A stretch of 23,618 bases of DNA from Burkholderiaceae bacterium (GTDB taxonomy: Bacteria; Pseudomonadota; Gammaproteobacteria; Burkholderiales; Burkholderiaceae): NCBI GenBank assembly GCA_017998575.1, contig JAGOCV010000016.1, positions 1 to 23,618 of the forward strand, written 5' to 3'. The position numbers were made by a program, and so were the translations under genes. The notes beneath the pieces were generated by a model. The model was not told the DNA's origin, made no database searches, and was given only the letters and a program-made list of their open reading frames with translations. Within the stretch, counting starts at the first letter, position 1, and every line of letters begins with the position of its first letter. Below are positions 8,228 through 17,643 of the stretch, in pieces.

Positions 8228-8989
8228 ATGAACCCGACCCCAGACCTGGTCTCCTGCCTGTGCGTGACGCACAACCGCGTGCCGATGCTCACGCGCGCCA
8301 TCCACTGCTTCGACCGCCAGACGTGGCCGCAGCGCGAGATGGTGCTGCTGCACGAAGACGGCGACACGGCCACGCGCGACTTCCTCGCGCGGCTGGCGCA
8401 TCCGCTGATCCGCAGCATCGTCGTGCCCACGCTTCCGCGTCTCACGCAGGGTGCCAAGCGGCAACTCACCCTTCAGGCCGCGCGGGGCCGCTACATCGCC
8501 ACCTGGGACGACGACGACTGGTCGGCGCCCGACCGCATCGCGCAGCAGATCGCGGTCATGCAGGCGAGCGGGCAACCGGCCAGCGTGCTCGAGCGCTGGA
8601 TCATCCATGACCAGCTCCTGGGTCAGAGCTGGCTCAGCTATGCGCGCACCTGGGAAGCCAGCCTGGTGTGCGAGCGCGCCGCCATGCCGGACTACGACGA
8701 CGTGCAGCTGGCGGAAGACACGCGCTGCCTCGAACGCCTCCTGCAGCGGCAGCACGTCGTCGGCGCGCGGCTGGCCCACACCTACGTCTACCTCTACCAC
8801 GGCAACAACATCGGCAGCCGCGCACACTTCAAGCGCCACATTTTCAAGGGCTCGCTGCAGCTGCCGGGCGCGTTCGGCCAGCGCGTCGCGCGGCTGCTGG
8901 CCGCGCCGCAGACCGAGCCGCCCATCGGCGCCCACGAACTGCAGGCCGCCGCGACGGCCGCGCAGCAGGGTGCCCCGCTCACGCCTTGA
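8228..8989 (+). CDS. Family-2-type glycosyltransferase
   Basis: This 253-residue cytoplasmic-looking protein resembles GT-A fold family-2 glycosyltransferases, which move a sugar from a nucleotide donor. The N-terminus LVSCLCVTHNRVPMLTRAI matches the usual nucleotide-binding first strand. GAKRQLTLQAARGRYIATWDDDDW (about residues 77-100) contains the acidic DXD metal-binding element. RWIIHD and YDDVQLAEDTRCLERLL look like the acceptor-side acidic motif. No signal peptide or membrane segment is seen, and donor and acceptor cannot be told. It stands alone on the plus strand between oxyR (divergent) and recG (convergent; tails overlap by 11 bases). No other polysaccharide genes are nearby, so it may be an insertion into an older recG-oxyR arrangement. 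Confidence 0.8.
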   Translation: MNPTPDLVSCLCVTHNRVPMLTRAIHCFDRQTWPQREMVLLHEDGDTATRDFLARLAHPLIRSIVVPTLPRLTQGAKRQLTLQAARGRYIATWDDDDWSAPDRIAQQIAVMQASGQPASVLERWIIHDQLLGQSWLSYARTWEASLVCERAAMPDYDDVQLAEDTRCLERLLQRQHVVGARLAHTYVYLYHGNNIGSRAHFKRHIFKGSLQLPGAFGQRVARLLAAPQTEPPIGAHELQAAATAAQQGAPLTP

Positions 8990-11057
8990 GGTATTGCGCG
9001 CGGCCGCCCAGCCAGCGGTCGATGTGCGCCGCCGCGAGGGCGGCATGGGCGTCGAGCATCTCCGGCGCCAGCGCGCGCGCCCACTCCACCAGATCGATGT
9101 CGGTGGCGAGGTCAGCGAAGCGCAGCAGCGGCGCGCCCGACTGGCGCGCGCCCAGGAACTCGCCGGGTCCGCGGATTTCAAGGTCGCGCCGCGCGATCTC
9201 GAAACCGTCGGCCGTCTCCACCATGGCACGCAGCCGCTCGCGCGCGGTCTCGCCCAGCCGTCCGCTGTCGCCCGTGGAATAAAGCAGCACGCAGGCCGAC
9301 GCCGCGGCGCCCCGGCCCACGCGCCCGCGCAACTGGTGCAACTGCGACAGGCCGAAGCGCTCGGCATGCTCGATCACCATGAGCGAGGCATTGGGCACGT
9401 CCACGCCCACTTCGATCACCGTCGTTGACACCAGCACGCCGATCAGGCCTTCCTCGAACAGCGCCATCACCGCCTTCTTCTCAGCCACGGGCATGCGCGA
9501 ATGCAGCAGGCCCACCAGCACCGGCCCACCCTGCGGCATGCGCGCGTCGTGCAGCGCGGCCGACAGCTGCTCGTGCGTGGCCGTGGCGTTGACCAGATCG
9601 ACCGCCTCGCTCTCCTCGATCAGCGGGCACACCCAGTACACCTGCCGGCCCGCCTCCACCTGCGCGCGGATGCGCGCCACTACGTCGTCGCGCCGCGTAT
9701 CGGCCAGCACGCGCGTGACCACGGGCGTGCGGCCGGGCGGCAGCTCGTCGATGGTCGAGACATCGAGGTCGGCGTAGTAGCTCATCGCCAGCGTGCGCGG
9801 GATGGGCGTCGCGCTCATCATCAGCAGGTGCGGCTCGCTGCCCTGCTCGGCCATCTTGGCGCGCAGCGCCAGCCGCTGCGCCACACCGAAGCGGTGCTGC
9901 TCGTCGATGATGGCCAGGCCCAGCCGCTCGAATTGCACCTGATCCTGGATGACGGCGTGCGTACCCACCACCAGCGCCGCCTCGCCCGAGGCGATCAGCG
10001 CCAGCATGGCGGCGCGTTCCTTCTTCTTCTGCGTGCCGGTGAGCCAGGCCACGCGCCGGCCCAGCGGGGCCAGCAGCGGCTCGAGCCAGCCCACGAGCTT
10101 GCGGAAGTGCTGCTCGGCCAGGATTTCGGTCGGCGCCATCAACGCGCACTGCCACCCGCTGTCGATGGCCAGGCACGCGGCCAGCGCGGCCACGATGGTC
10201 TTGCCCGAACCCACGTCGCCCTGCAGCAGCCGGTGCATGGGCCGCGTGGTGGCGATGTCGCGCGCGATCTCCTCGCCCACGCGGCGCTGCGCCGCCGTCA
10301 GCGCGAACGGCAGCGCGGCGATCAACTGTTCATGCAGCCCGCCCGCACGCGCCGGCAGCCGCGGCGCCTGCAGCGCATCGCGTTCGCGCCGCGCGGTGAA
10401 CTGCGAGAGCTGCTGCGCCAGCAGCTCCTCGGCCTTGAGTCGGCGCCATGCGGGGTGGCTGCGGTCTTCCAGCGCGGGCAGCGAGACGTCGGGCGTGGGG
10501 TGGTGCAGGAAGTCGAGCGCGCGGCGCAGCGGCCACACACGCGCCGGCGCATGGCTTTCTGGCACGGTTTCGTCCAGCGGCACGCGCACCAGCGCCGCGT
10601 CGATCGCACGCCGCAGTGTGGGCTGCGCCAGCCCGGCCACCGTCGGATACACGGGCGTCAGCGCCTCGGGCAGCACGGCCGTGGCCGACTTGCACACCGG
10701 ATGCATCATCGTCCAGCCGAGGAAGCCGCCGCGCAACTCCCCCCGCGCGCGGATGCGCGCGCCCACGGCCAGCGCCTTCTGCTGCGACGGATAGAAGTTG
10801 AAGAAGCGCAGCGAGCAGGTGTCGCTGCCATCGTCCACCGTCACCAGCAACTGGCGTCGCGGGCGATAGACCACCTCGCTGGCGGTGACCACGGCCTCGA
10901 TCTGCACCGTGTCGCCCTCGCGCGCGTCGGCCAGCCTGACCACCCGCGTTTCGTCCTCGTAGCGAAGCGGCAGGTGCAGCGCCAGATCGATGTCGCGCAC
11001 GAGGCCCAGCTTGGCCAGGGCTTTCTCGGTGACGGACTTCTGCGGCGCTGCGGGCAT
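8979..11057 (-). CDS. recG: ATP-dependent DNA helicase RecG
   Basis: RecG is a double-stranded DNA translocase that remodels stalled replication forks and branched DNA. The 692-residue length matches the family. An N-terminal wedge/OB region ([35 protein letters not shown] split over residues about 30-90) precedes the SF2 motor. The motor has Walker [16 protein letters not shown], Ia [15 protein letters not shown] in [27 protein letters not shown], and the RecG-typical [16 protein letters not shown] and [12 protein letters not shown]. The frame is open to 11108, but [18 protein letters not shown] at 11057 is the sensible start. It diverges from queA over only 56 bases. Confidence 0.96.
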   Translation of the reverse strand: MPAAPQKSVTEKALAKLGLVRDIDLALHLPLRYEDETRVVRLADAREGDTVQIEAVVTASEVVYRPRRQLLVTVDDGSDTCSLRFFNFYPSQQKALAVGARIRARGELRGGFLGWTMMHPVCKSATAVLPEALTPVYPTVAGLAQPTLRRAIDAALVRVPLDETVPESHAPARVWPLRRALDFLHHPTPDVSLPALEDRSHPAWRRLKAEELLAQQLSQFTARRERDALQAPRLPARAGGLHEQLIAALPFALTAAQRRVGEEIARDIATTRPMHRLLQGDVGSGKTIVAALAACLAIDSGWQCALMAPTEILAEQHFRKLVGWLEPLLAPLGRRVAWLTGTQKKKERAAMLALIASGEAALVVGTHAVIQDQVQFERLGLAIIDEQHRFGVAQRLALRAKMAEQGSEPHLLMMSATPIPRTLAMSYYADLDVSTIDELPPGRTPVVTRVLADTRRDDVVARIRAQVEAGRQVYWVCPLIEESEAVDLVNATATHEQLSAALHDARMPQGGPVLVGLLHSRMPVAEKKAVMALFEEGLIGVLVSTTVIEVGVDVPNASLMVIEHAERFGLSQLHQLRGRVGRGAAASACVLLYSTGDSGRLGETARERLRAMVETADGFEIARRDLEIRGPGEFLGARQSGAPLLRFADLATDIDLVEWARALAPEMLDAHAALAAAHIDRWLGGRAQYLKA

Positions 11058-11113
11058 GGGAGAATTCTGCCTTCTTCCCAACTTGGAACGGGCCCGTCCG
11101 GCCCTCAAGCATC

Positions 11114-12145
11114 GTGCGTGATTTCACCCTCGGCGATTTCGACTTCGCCCTCCCCCCCGACCTCATCGCCCAGCATCCCTCGCCAGAGCGCAGCGGCTCG
11201 CGCCTGCTCGACGGCACAGGTGCGCACGCGGTGGACCGCATCTTCCACGAGCTGCCCGGCCTGCTCTCGCCTGGCGACCTGCTGGTGTTCAACGACACGC
11301 GCGTGATCAAGGCGCGCCTGTTCGGCCACAAGCCCACGGGCGGCCAGGTCGAGCTGCTGGTCGAGCGCGTGCTCGGCGAGCGCGAGGTCGTGGCTCACAT
11401 GAAGGTGAGCAAGAAGCCGCCCGTGGGCACGGTGCTGCGCATGCACGGTGGCTTCTGCGCGGAGTTGCTCGGCCGCTGGCCCGACGAGGACGGCGCGCTG
11501 TTCCGCTTCGCCTTCAGCGACGAACCGCATGCGCTGATGGCCGCGCACGGCCATGTGCCGCTGCCGCCCTACATCGAGCACGGCGACACGGCCGAGGACG
11601 AATCGCGCTACCAGACCGTGTTCGCGCGCGCGCCCGGCGCCGTGGCCGCGCCCACGGCCGCGCTGCATTTCGACCAGGCCCTGCTCGATGCGCTGTCGGC
11701 GCACGGTGTGCACCGCGCCGCCGTGACGCTGCACGTGGGCGCGGGCACCTTCCAGCCGGTGAAGACCGACAACCTGTCCGAGCACCGCATGCACAGCGAG
11801 TGGTACGAAGTGCCCGAGGCCACGCGTGCCGCCATCCATGCCGCGCAGGCGCGCGGCGCCCGCGTGGTGGCCGTGGGGACGACCACCGTGCGCACGCTCG
11901 AATCCTGGGCCGCCAGCGGTGTGGCCAGCGGCGACACCAGCATCTTCATCACGCCAGGCTTCGAGTTCCGCGTGGTGGACAGGCTCATCACCAATTTCCA
12001 CCTGCCGCGCAGCACACTGATGATGCTGGTGAGCGCCTTCGCGGGCTACGAGCACATCATGGCGCTCTACCGCCACGCCATCGCGAAGCACTACCGCTTC
12101 TTCAGCTACGGCGACGCGATGCTGCTCGACCGGCAGGGTCGCTGA
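11114..12145 (+). CDS. queA: S-adenosylmethionine:tRNA ribosyltransferase-isomerase
   Basis: QueA transfers and isomerises the ribosyl part of S-adenosylmethionine onto 7-aminomethyl-7-deazaguanine in tRNA, giving epoxyqueuosine. The 343-residue product has the standard blocks: [20 protein letters not shown] near the start, [29 protein letters not shown] with [21 protein letters not shown], and the terminal [20 protein letters not shown] and [10 protein letters not shown]. The start is a GTG at 11114; no in-frame ATG is suitably placed and no clear Shine-Dalgarno is seen. tgt, the preceding enzyme of the same pathway, follows 33 bases later on the same strand. Confidence 0.95.
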   Translation: MRDFTLGDFDFALPPDLIAQHPSPERSGSRLLDGTGAHAVDRIFHELPGLLSPGDLLVFNDTRVIKARLFGHKPTGGQVELLVERVLGEREVVAHMKVSKKPPVGTVLRMHGGFCAELLGRWPDEDGALFRFAFSDEPHALMAAHGHVPLPPYIEHGDTAEDESRYQTVFARAPGAVAAPTAALHFDQALLDALSAHGVHRAAVTLHVGAGTFQPVKTDNLSEHRMHSEWYEVPEATRAAIHAAQARGARVVAVGTTTVRTLESWAASGVASGDTSIFITPGFEFRVVDRLITNFHLPRSTLMMLVSAFAGYEHIMALYRHAIAKHYRFFSYGDAMLLDRQGR

Positions 12146-13345
<1,200 letters not shown>

Positions 13346-13483
13346 CGGCGCGACCCGCCCTGCTGCTGCCGGCATCGATGCTGCTCGCCTTCGGCAGGCG
13401 TGCCCGCCCTTCGCCGCGCAATGCATCGCCTTCGCGGCCTGCATCCAGACTGATGGAACCTCCACTTCCATTGCGTCATCACC

Positions 13484-13972
13484 ATGTTCAACCAAATCGC
13501 GGACCAGACGCGTGCCTCGTTCACCGATTTCGCCGGTGCCGTGCACGAGCAAGCCAACAATGCCATCGACGACCCGAACACCCGCATGTTCTGGGGCATC
13601 ACAGCCGTCAATACGGTCGCCGGTACGCTCCTGCTCAACCAACTGTGCAACATGGCGCCCCGCCTCTGGGACGACGTCTCCGCCCTCTTCGCCACACCGC
13701 CCGCGCAAGCAGATGCGCCCCGCGAGGCGTTGTACGAACTACCTCCCGCCTCGTTCGTGGAGCATGCCGGCACCGCTTATGCCGTCGGGGTCCATCCGCA
13801 AGGCCAGGACGGTGCGGCAAGTGGCACGCAGGACAACAGCGCAACGCCCCGCCGCAGCGAGGATCGACCCGCGACCATGTTCGTCGCACCCTCGGAGCGA
13901 CCGGACTTGAGCGCACTCACGATCTGGCGGCTCAGGGAGCCCGCTGATAACCCACACGAAGCATCGGCGTGA
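13484..13972 (+). CDS. Unrecognised small protein
   Basis: I do not recognise this 162-residue product. It begins MFNQIADQTRASFTDFAGAV, which looks helical and amphipathic. It has one moderately hydrophobic stretch, FWGITAVNTVAGTLLLNQL (about residues 36-54), that could touch a membrane. From about residue 70 it becomes a low-complexity Ala/Pro/Ser/Asp-rich tail likely to be disordered. Codon third positions are strongly G/C, as in its neighbours, which supports coding. Against it, no Shine-Dalgarno precedes the ATG and no family is evident. It starts 138 bases after tgt, and its last 41 bases overlap the 3' end of the convergent FAD oxidoreductase gene, so one of the two ends could be over-called. 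Confidence 0.55.
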   Translation: MFNQIADQTRASFTDFAGAVHEQANNAIDDPNTRMFWGITAVNTVAGTLLLNQLCNMAPRLWDDVSALFATPPAQADAPREALYELPPASFVEHAGTAYAVGVHPQGQDGAASGTQDNSATPRRSEDRPATMFVAPSERPDLSALTIWRLREPADNPHEASA

Positions 13973-15572
13973 GCGCGCCGAAGCGCGGCCACGCCATCAG
14001 CACGCCCTGTTGCGCCAGCGTGCGCTGGAAGTCCTGCAGCAGCGTCCTGTCCGCCCGCACCCCGCGCGGCGGCACCGCGCGCGCCAGCGCGAACGCAGCC
14101 AGGCTGCCGGCCGCCTCGCCGATGCTCCATTCGGTGGCGTGCTCGCGATAGGCGCCGTTGGTGATGCGCGTGGTGCCCAGGTTCTTGCACGCGGGCAGCA
14201 GGTTGTCGACCCGCTGCGGCAGCAGCGCGCCCAGCGGGATCTGGAACGGGAACGAGTCGATGTCCACCGTGTTGCGCCCGCGCGTGCTGGGGTGCAGGTC
14301 GATGCGGTAGGCGCCGATGCCCACGCTGTCGAAGAACGGCTCGGCCCCTTCGGCACCGGGCCGCGCGGCCACGCCGATGTGCTGCTCCAGCACCGTGAAC
14401 TCGGCGCGGATGCGCCGGCCTTCGCGGTAGTAGGCCTGCATGGCCAGGCCGTCGGCCGTGCCAAGTACGTCGCCGCGCAGCTTCAGGCCCGGATAGCCCT
14501 GGCCGCCGTCGTGGCGCGGGGCCTCGGTCTGCATCCAGTAGAAGAAGCCCAGGCTGAACTGGCGCGATTCTTCCAGCGCCTGCGCGGCGTCGGCGGCGCT
14601 CACGCCCACCACCGGCTTTTCCCAGTAGTCCATCTGCGGCCAGTTGGCCAGCACGATGTCGCTGGCGTAGCTGCCGGCGGTGAAGTTCTTGCGCCAGGCG
14701 ATGCGGCGCGCATGCCAGAGGTCGTAGAGCGAAGCCTCGTCGGTGTCGCCCGCGAACAGCGGCCGCTCGCGCGGCTCGTGCGTGACGAAGTCCGACAGCA
14801 CCCAGCTGTACTGCGGGCCGGGCCAGCAGGCCAGTTGCAGCGTGCGAAAGCGCTCGTAGCCTTCGGGCTTGTCGATGACATGGTGCTCGCCCGGGTGGTG
14901 GTCCATCGCGAAGCACCAGGTGATGGCCTGCTGGTCGTACGGGTCGGCCACGCGCAGCGCATGCAGCTCGCCGGTGTCGGCTTGTGCCTCGGCGCCGAAC
15001 ACGTGTTCGACGCCGGCGGCTTCCAGCAGGTCGCCAATCTCGGTGGCGTCGATGAAGAGCTTCGCCTCCAGCGTGAAGTTGCGGGCGGCCTGGATGTCGC
15101 GCACGGTCAGGGCGTCGATGCGGTCACCGGTGGTGTGCGCCGTCTGCACGCGATGGCGGCGCAGCACGCGCAGCCGGCCGCGCGCTTCCCAGGGCGCGAG
15201 CAGCGCGTCGATCACCTTCACGGCCACCCAGGGCTCGTGGCACAGCGTGCCCACGTTGCCCTGACCCGGGTTGAGGATGAAGCGGCCCGCGGCCTCGGGC
15301 GTGAGCGGCAGGTGCGTGCGGTAGTAGTCGCGGATGGCGTGGCGCAGCTGGGCGTAGCTCTGCGACGCGTGCAGGTGTTCGATCCACGGATGCTCGTCGG
15401 GCGGCACGCCCTGCGCGGTGAGCTGGCCGCCAAGCCAGCCCAGCTCTTCCACCAGCACCACCGACAGCCCCTGGCGCAACGCGGCCAGCGTGGCCGAAAG
15501 CCCCCCCAGGCCACCGCCGATCACGGCCAGGTCGGCCTTGGTGCCGCCCTCCGCGTCGCACATGACGTCCAT
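13932..15572 (-). CDS. FAD-dependent oxidoreductase (FAD_oxidored type)
   Basis: This 546-residue protein has an N-terminal dinucleotide-binding fold, DLAVIGGGLGGLSATLAALRQG (GGGLGG at residues 19-24), followed by VVLVEELGWLGGQLTAQGVP. This is typical of the FAD_oxidored group related to GidA/succinate-dehydrogenase-like flavoproteins. A second family-typical part lies near the C-terminus: DNLLPACKNLGTTRITNGAYR and ATEWSIGEAAGSLAAFAL. There is no signal peptide, so it should act in the cytoplasm. The substrate cannot be told. The frame is open far upstream, but that part overlaps the binding-protein gene. The ATG at 15572, six bases after the neighbour's stop, gives a protein that starts just before the FAD fold. 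It forms an operon with the upstream Bug protein and is probably controlled by the divergent LysR. Confidence 0.85.
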   Translation of the reverse strand: MDVMCDAEGGTKADLAVIGGGLGGLSATLAALRQGLSVVLVEELGWLGGQLTAQGVPPDEHPWIEHLHASQSYAQLRHAIRDYYRTHLPLTPEAAGRFILNPGQGNVGTLCHEPWVAVKVIDALLAPWEARGRLRVLRRHRVQTAHTTGDRIDALTVRDIQAARNFTLEAKLFIDATEIGDLLEAAGVEHVFGAEAQADTGELHALRVADPYDQQAITWCFAMDHHPGEHHVIDKPEGYERFRTLQLACWPGPQYSWVLSDFVTHEPRERPLFAGDTDEASLYDLWHARRIAWRKNFTAGSYASDIVLANWPQMDYWEKPVVGVSAADAAQALEESRQFSLGFFYWMQTEAPRHDGGQGYPGLKLRGDVLGTADGLAMQAYYREGRRIRAEFTVLEQHIGVAARPGAEGAEPFFDSVGIGAYRIDLHPSTRGRNTVDIDSFPFQIPLGALLPQRVDNLLPACKNLGTTRITNGAYREHATEWSIGEAAGSLAAFALARAVPPRGVRADRTLLQDFQRTLAQQGVLMAWPRFGALTPMLRVGYQRAP

Positions 15573-15577
15573 CGCGT

Positions 15578-16564
15578 TCAATCGACCTTGATGCCCATGC
15601 GGCGGATGGCGTCGCCGTAGCGCTGTGCGTCGCCCTCGATCAGCTTCTGGAATTCCTCGGGCGTGCCGCCGCCGATTTCCAGGCCCAGACCCGTCAGGCG
15701 CTCGCGCACGTCGGGCTGCTGCAGGATGGCCGAGACCTCGCGGTTCAGGCGCGCCAGCACGGGCGCGGGCGTGCCGGCGGGTGCCAGCATGCCGAACCAG
15801 CCGACCACCTCGAAGTCCTTCACGCCCTGCTCGGCCACGGTGGGCACGTTGGGCATGACGGACGAGCGGGTCTTGCTGGTCACGGCCAGCGCGCGCAGCT
15901 TGCCGGCCTGGATGTGCGGCAGCGCGCTCGACGGGATCTCGAAGCCGACCTCGACCTCGCCGGCCAGCAGCGCGTTGAGCGCCGGGCCCGATCCCTTGTA
16001 GGGTACCTGCACCATGTCGATGCCGATGTCCTTCTTGAGGAACTCGGCCGCCAGCGCCGTGGTGGTGGCGCCACCGCCCCCAGCGGCGTAGTTGTACTTG
16101 CCGGGGTCTTTCTTCGCGGCGGCCACGAGCGCGCCGAAGTTCTGCCACGGCTGGGCCACCGGGCTGACGATGACGACCGGCGTGGCCGCCAGCTTGATCA
16201 CGGGCACGAAGGCCTTGATCGGGTCGTACCGCAGGTTGGAGTACAGCGCGCCGCTGCCGGCGTGGCCGCTGGTGACGAACAGCAGCGTGTGGCCGTCGGC
16301 CGGGGCCTGCGCGACCTGTGCGGCGGCGATGGTGGCGCCGGCGCCGGGGCGGTTGTCCACCAGCACGGGCTGTCCGAGCGTGGCCGACAGCTTCTGGCCG
16401 ATCACGCGCGCCAGGATGTCGGCCGAGCCGCCGGGTGCGAAACCGACCATGAAGGTCACGGGCTTGGTCGGGTAGGCGGCCTGGGCGCTGGCGAGGGTGG
16501 CGGCGCCGAGCAGGGCGGCGGCGAATGCACCGCGCACGGCGGTGCGGATCTTCGATCCGGTCAT
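15578..16564 (-). CDS. Bug-type periplasmic substrate-binding protein (TctC family)
   Basis: Bug/TctC proteins capture small organic (often carboxylic) acids in the periplasm of beta-proteobacteria. This 328-residue product has a signal peptide (MTGSKIRTAVRGAFAAALLG, then a likely cut after ASAQA near residue 29) and the family-typical YPTKPVTFMVGFAPGGSADI, VDNRPGAGATIAAAQVA, DGHTLLF, YDPIKAFVPV, VPYKGSGPALNALLAGEVE and GKLRALAVTSKTRS. The ATG at 16564 is preceded by GGAGA 12 bases upstream. The longer frame to 16639 has no signal-like start. The FAD oxidoreductase follows after five bases. No TctA/TctB membrane genes are in the window, so it either borrows a transporter from elsewhere or works as a sensor. 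The ligand is unknown. Confidence 0.93.
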   Translation of the reverse strand: MTGSKIRTAVRGAFAAALLGAATLASAQAAYPTKPVTFMVGFAPGGSADILARVIGQKLSATLGQPVLVDNRPGAGATIAAAQVAQAPADGHTLLFVTSGHAGSGALYSNLRYDPIKAFVPVIKLAATPVVIVSPVAQPWQNFGALVAAAKKDPGKYNYAAGGGGATTTALAAEFLKKDIGIDMVQVPYKGSGPALNALLAGEVEVGFEIPSSALPHIQAGKLRALAVTSKTRSSVMPNVPTVAEQGVKDFEVVGWFGMLAPAGTPAPVLARLNREVSAILQQPDVRERLTGLGLEIGGGTPEEFQKLIEGDAQRYGDAIRRMGIKVD

Positions 16565-16663
16565 AAGTGGTGTCTCCGTGAACAAACCCCTGGCCGGGCG
16601 CCGGGGCTGCTCAAATCCTAGGCAGCGGCACATATTCATCCAAATACCAATCGATCAATTGCC

Positions 16664-16680
16664 AATAACATGATGTTATT
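16664..16680. promoter_or_regulatory. 17-bp palindrome, putative LysR-regulator operator
   Basis: AATAACAT-G-ATGTTATT is a perfect inverted repeat with 8-bp arms and a one-base centre, and contains a T-N11-A LysR-box pattern. It lies in the 125-base divergent spacer, 9 bp before the LysR gene's ATG and about 100 bp before the binding-protein gene. This fits the usual LysR layout: binding near the regulator's own promoter (autorepression) and around -65 of the activated target. The AT-rich core (about 16631-16680) contrasts with the GC-rich surroundings. Confidence 0.6.
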
Positions 16681-16689
16681 GTCCGCCGC

Positions 16690-17643
16690 ATGAATCTGCG
16701 CCAGATCGAAGTCTTCCGCGCCGTCATGACCACGGGCTCCACCACCGAGGCGGCGCGCCTGCTGCACGTCTCGCAACCCGGCATCAGCCGGCTGGTGCGG
16801 CATGTGGAGCTGCAACTGGGCGTGGCGCTGTTCGAGCGCCGCCAGGGCCGGCTGGTGCCCACGGCCGAGGCGCGCGCACTGCATGCCGAGATCGAAAAGG
16901 TCTACCGCGGCGTGCAGCACGTGCGCGACGTGGCGGCCCACCTGCGCTTCGGCACGCACACCACGCTGCGCGCGCTCTCCAGCGCCAACACCGCGCTGCA
17001 GCTGGTGCCGCGCACCATCGCCGCGCTGGTGGGCGAATTCGCTGGCGCGCGTGTGCTGTTCGAGGCGCTGCCCACGCGCGAGATCGTGAAACTGCTGGTG
17101 ACCGAGGAGGCCGACGTGGCCATCTCCAGCGCGCCGCTCGACCACCCCGCGCTGGCCGTGCAGCCGATCGGCCAGTGGCAACTGCTGTGCGCCCTGCCGG
17201 CCGGCCATCCGCTGCTGGCGCGGCCCGGCGGCTTCGCACTGGAGGATGCGCTGGCCGAGCGGCTCATCACCTACAGCCCCGAGGCGCCGCAGAGCGCCGT
17301 CATCGATCACTGGCTCGAATCGCGCGGCGTGGCGCGCAATGTGGCGGTGGAGGTGCGCTCGGGATATGCCGCCTGCTCGATGGCGGCCACGGGCGTGGGC
17401 GTGGCCTTCGTGGACGATCTCTCGGCACGGGCGCACCGGCCCGAGGGGGTGGTGTTCGCCGCCATCGGCGGCGCGCCGCAGTTCCCGATCTACGGCGTGC
17501 GCAACCAGCACCGCCCGCTGTCGCGCCTGGGAGATGCTTTCCTGGCACTGGCCGCTCAACAGCTGCGCGAGCTGCAGGCGCGGCCGGTGCAGGCTGGCGA
17601 TCGGGTGATCGCCGATGCGGCTCAGGAGGACGGCGCGGGCTGA
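16690..17643 (+). CDS. LysR-family transcriptional regulator
   Basis: This 317-residue cytoplasmic regulator has the LysR winged helix-turn-helix at residues 1-60 (MNLRQIEVFRAVMTTGSTTE, then AARLLHVSQPGISRLVRHVE and LGVALFERRQGRLVPTAEA). A periplasmic-binding-protein-like effector domain (about 90-300) follows, with VAISSAPLDHPAL, LLCALPAGHPLLAR and AATGVGVAFVDDLSA. The start is canonical for the family, though no Shine-Dalgarno precedes it; a palindrome occupies that space. It diverges from the Bug/FAD operon and is its likely regulator, with the inducer probably the pathway substrate. Its last 22 bases overlap the 3' end of the convergent zinc-ribbon gene. Confidence 0.93.
   Translation: MNLRQIEVFRAVMTTGSTTEAARLLHVSQPGISRLVRHVELQLGVALFERRQGRLVPTAEARALHAEIEKVYRGVQHVRDVAAHLRFGTHTTLRALSSANTALQLVPRTIAALVGEFAGARVLFEALPTREIVKLLVTEEADVAISSAPLDHPALAVQPIGQWQLLCALPAGHPLLARPGGFALEDALAERLITYSPEAPQSAVIDHWLESRGVARNVAVEVRSGYAACSMAATGVGVAFVDDLSARAHRPEGVVFAAIGGAPQFPIYGVRNQHRPLSRLGDAFLALAAQQLRELQARPVQAGDRVIADAAQEDGAG

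Noticed and set aside
9501..11306. 601-residue plus-strand open frame antisense to recG running into queA
   Set aside because: Mirror frame of recG; no recognisable motif and it runs out of frame into queA.
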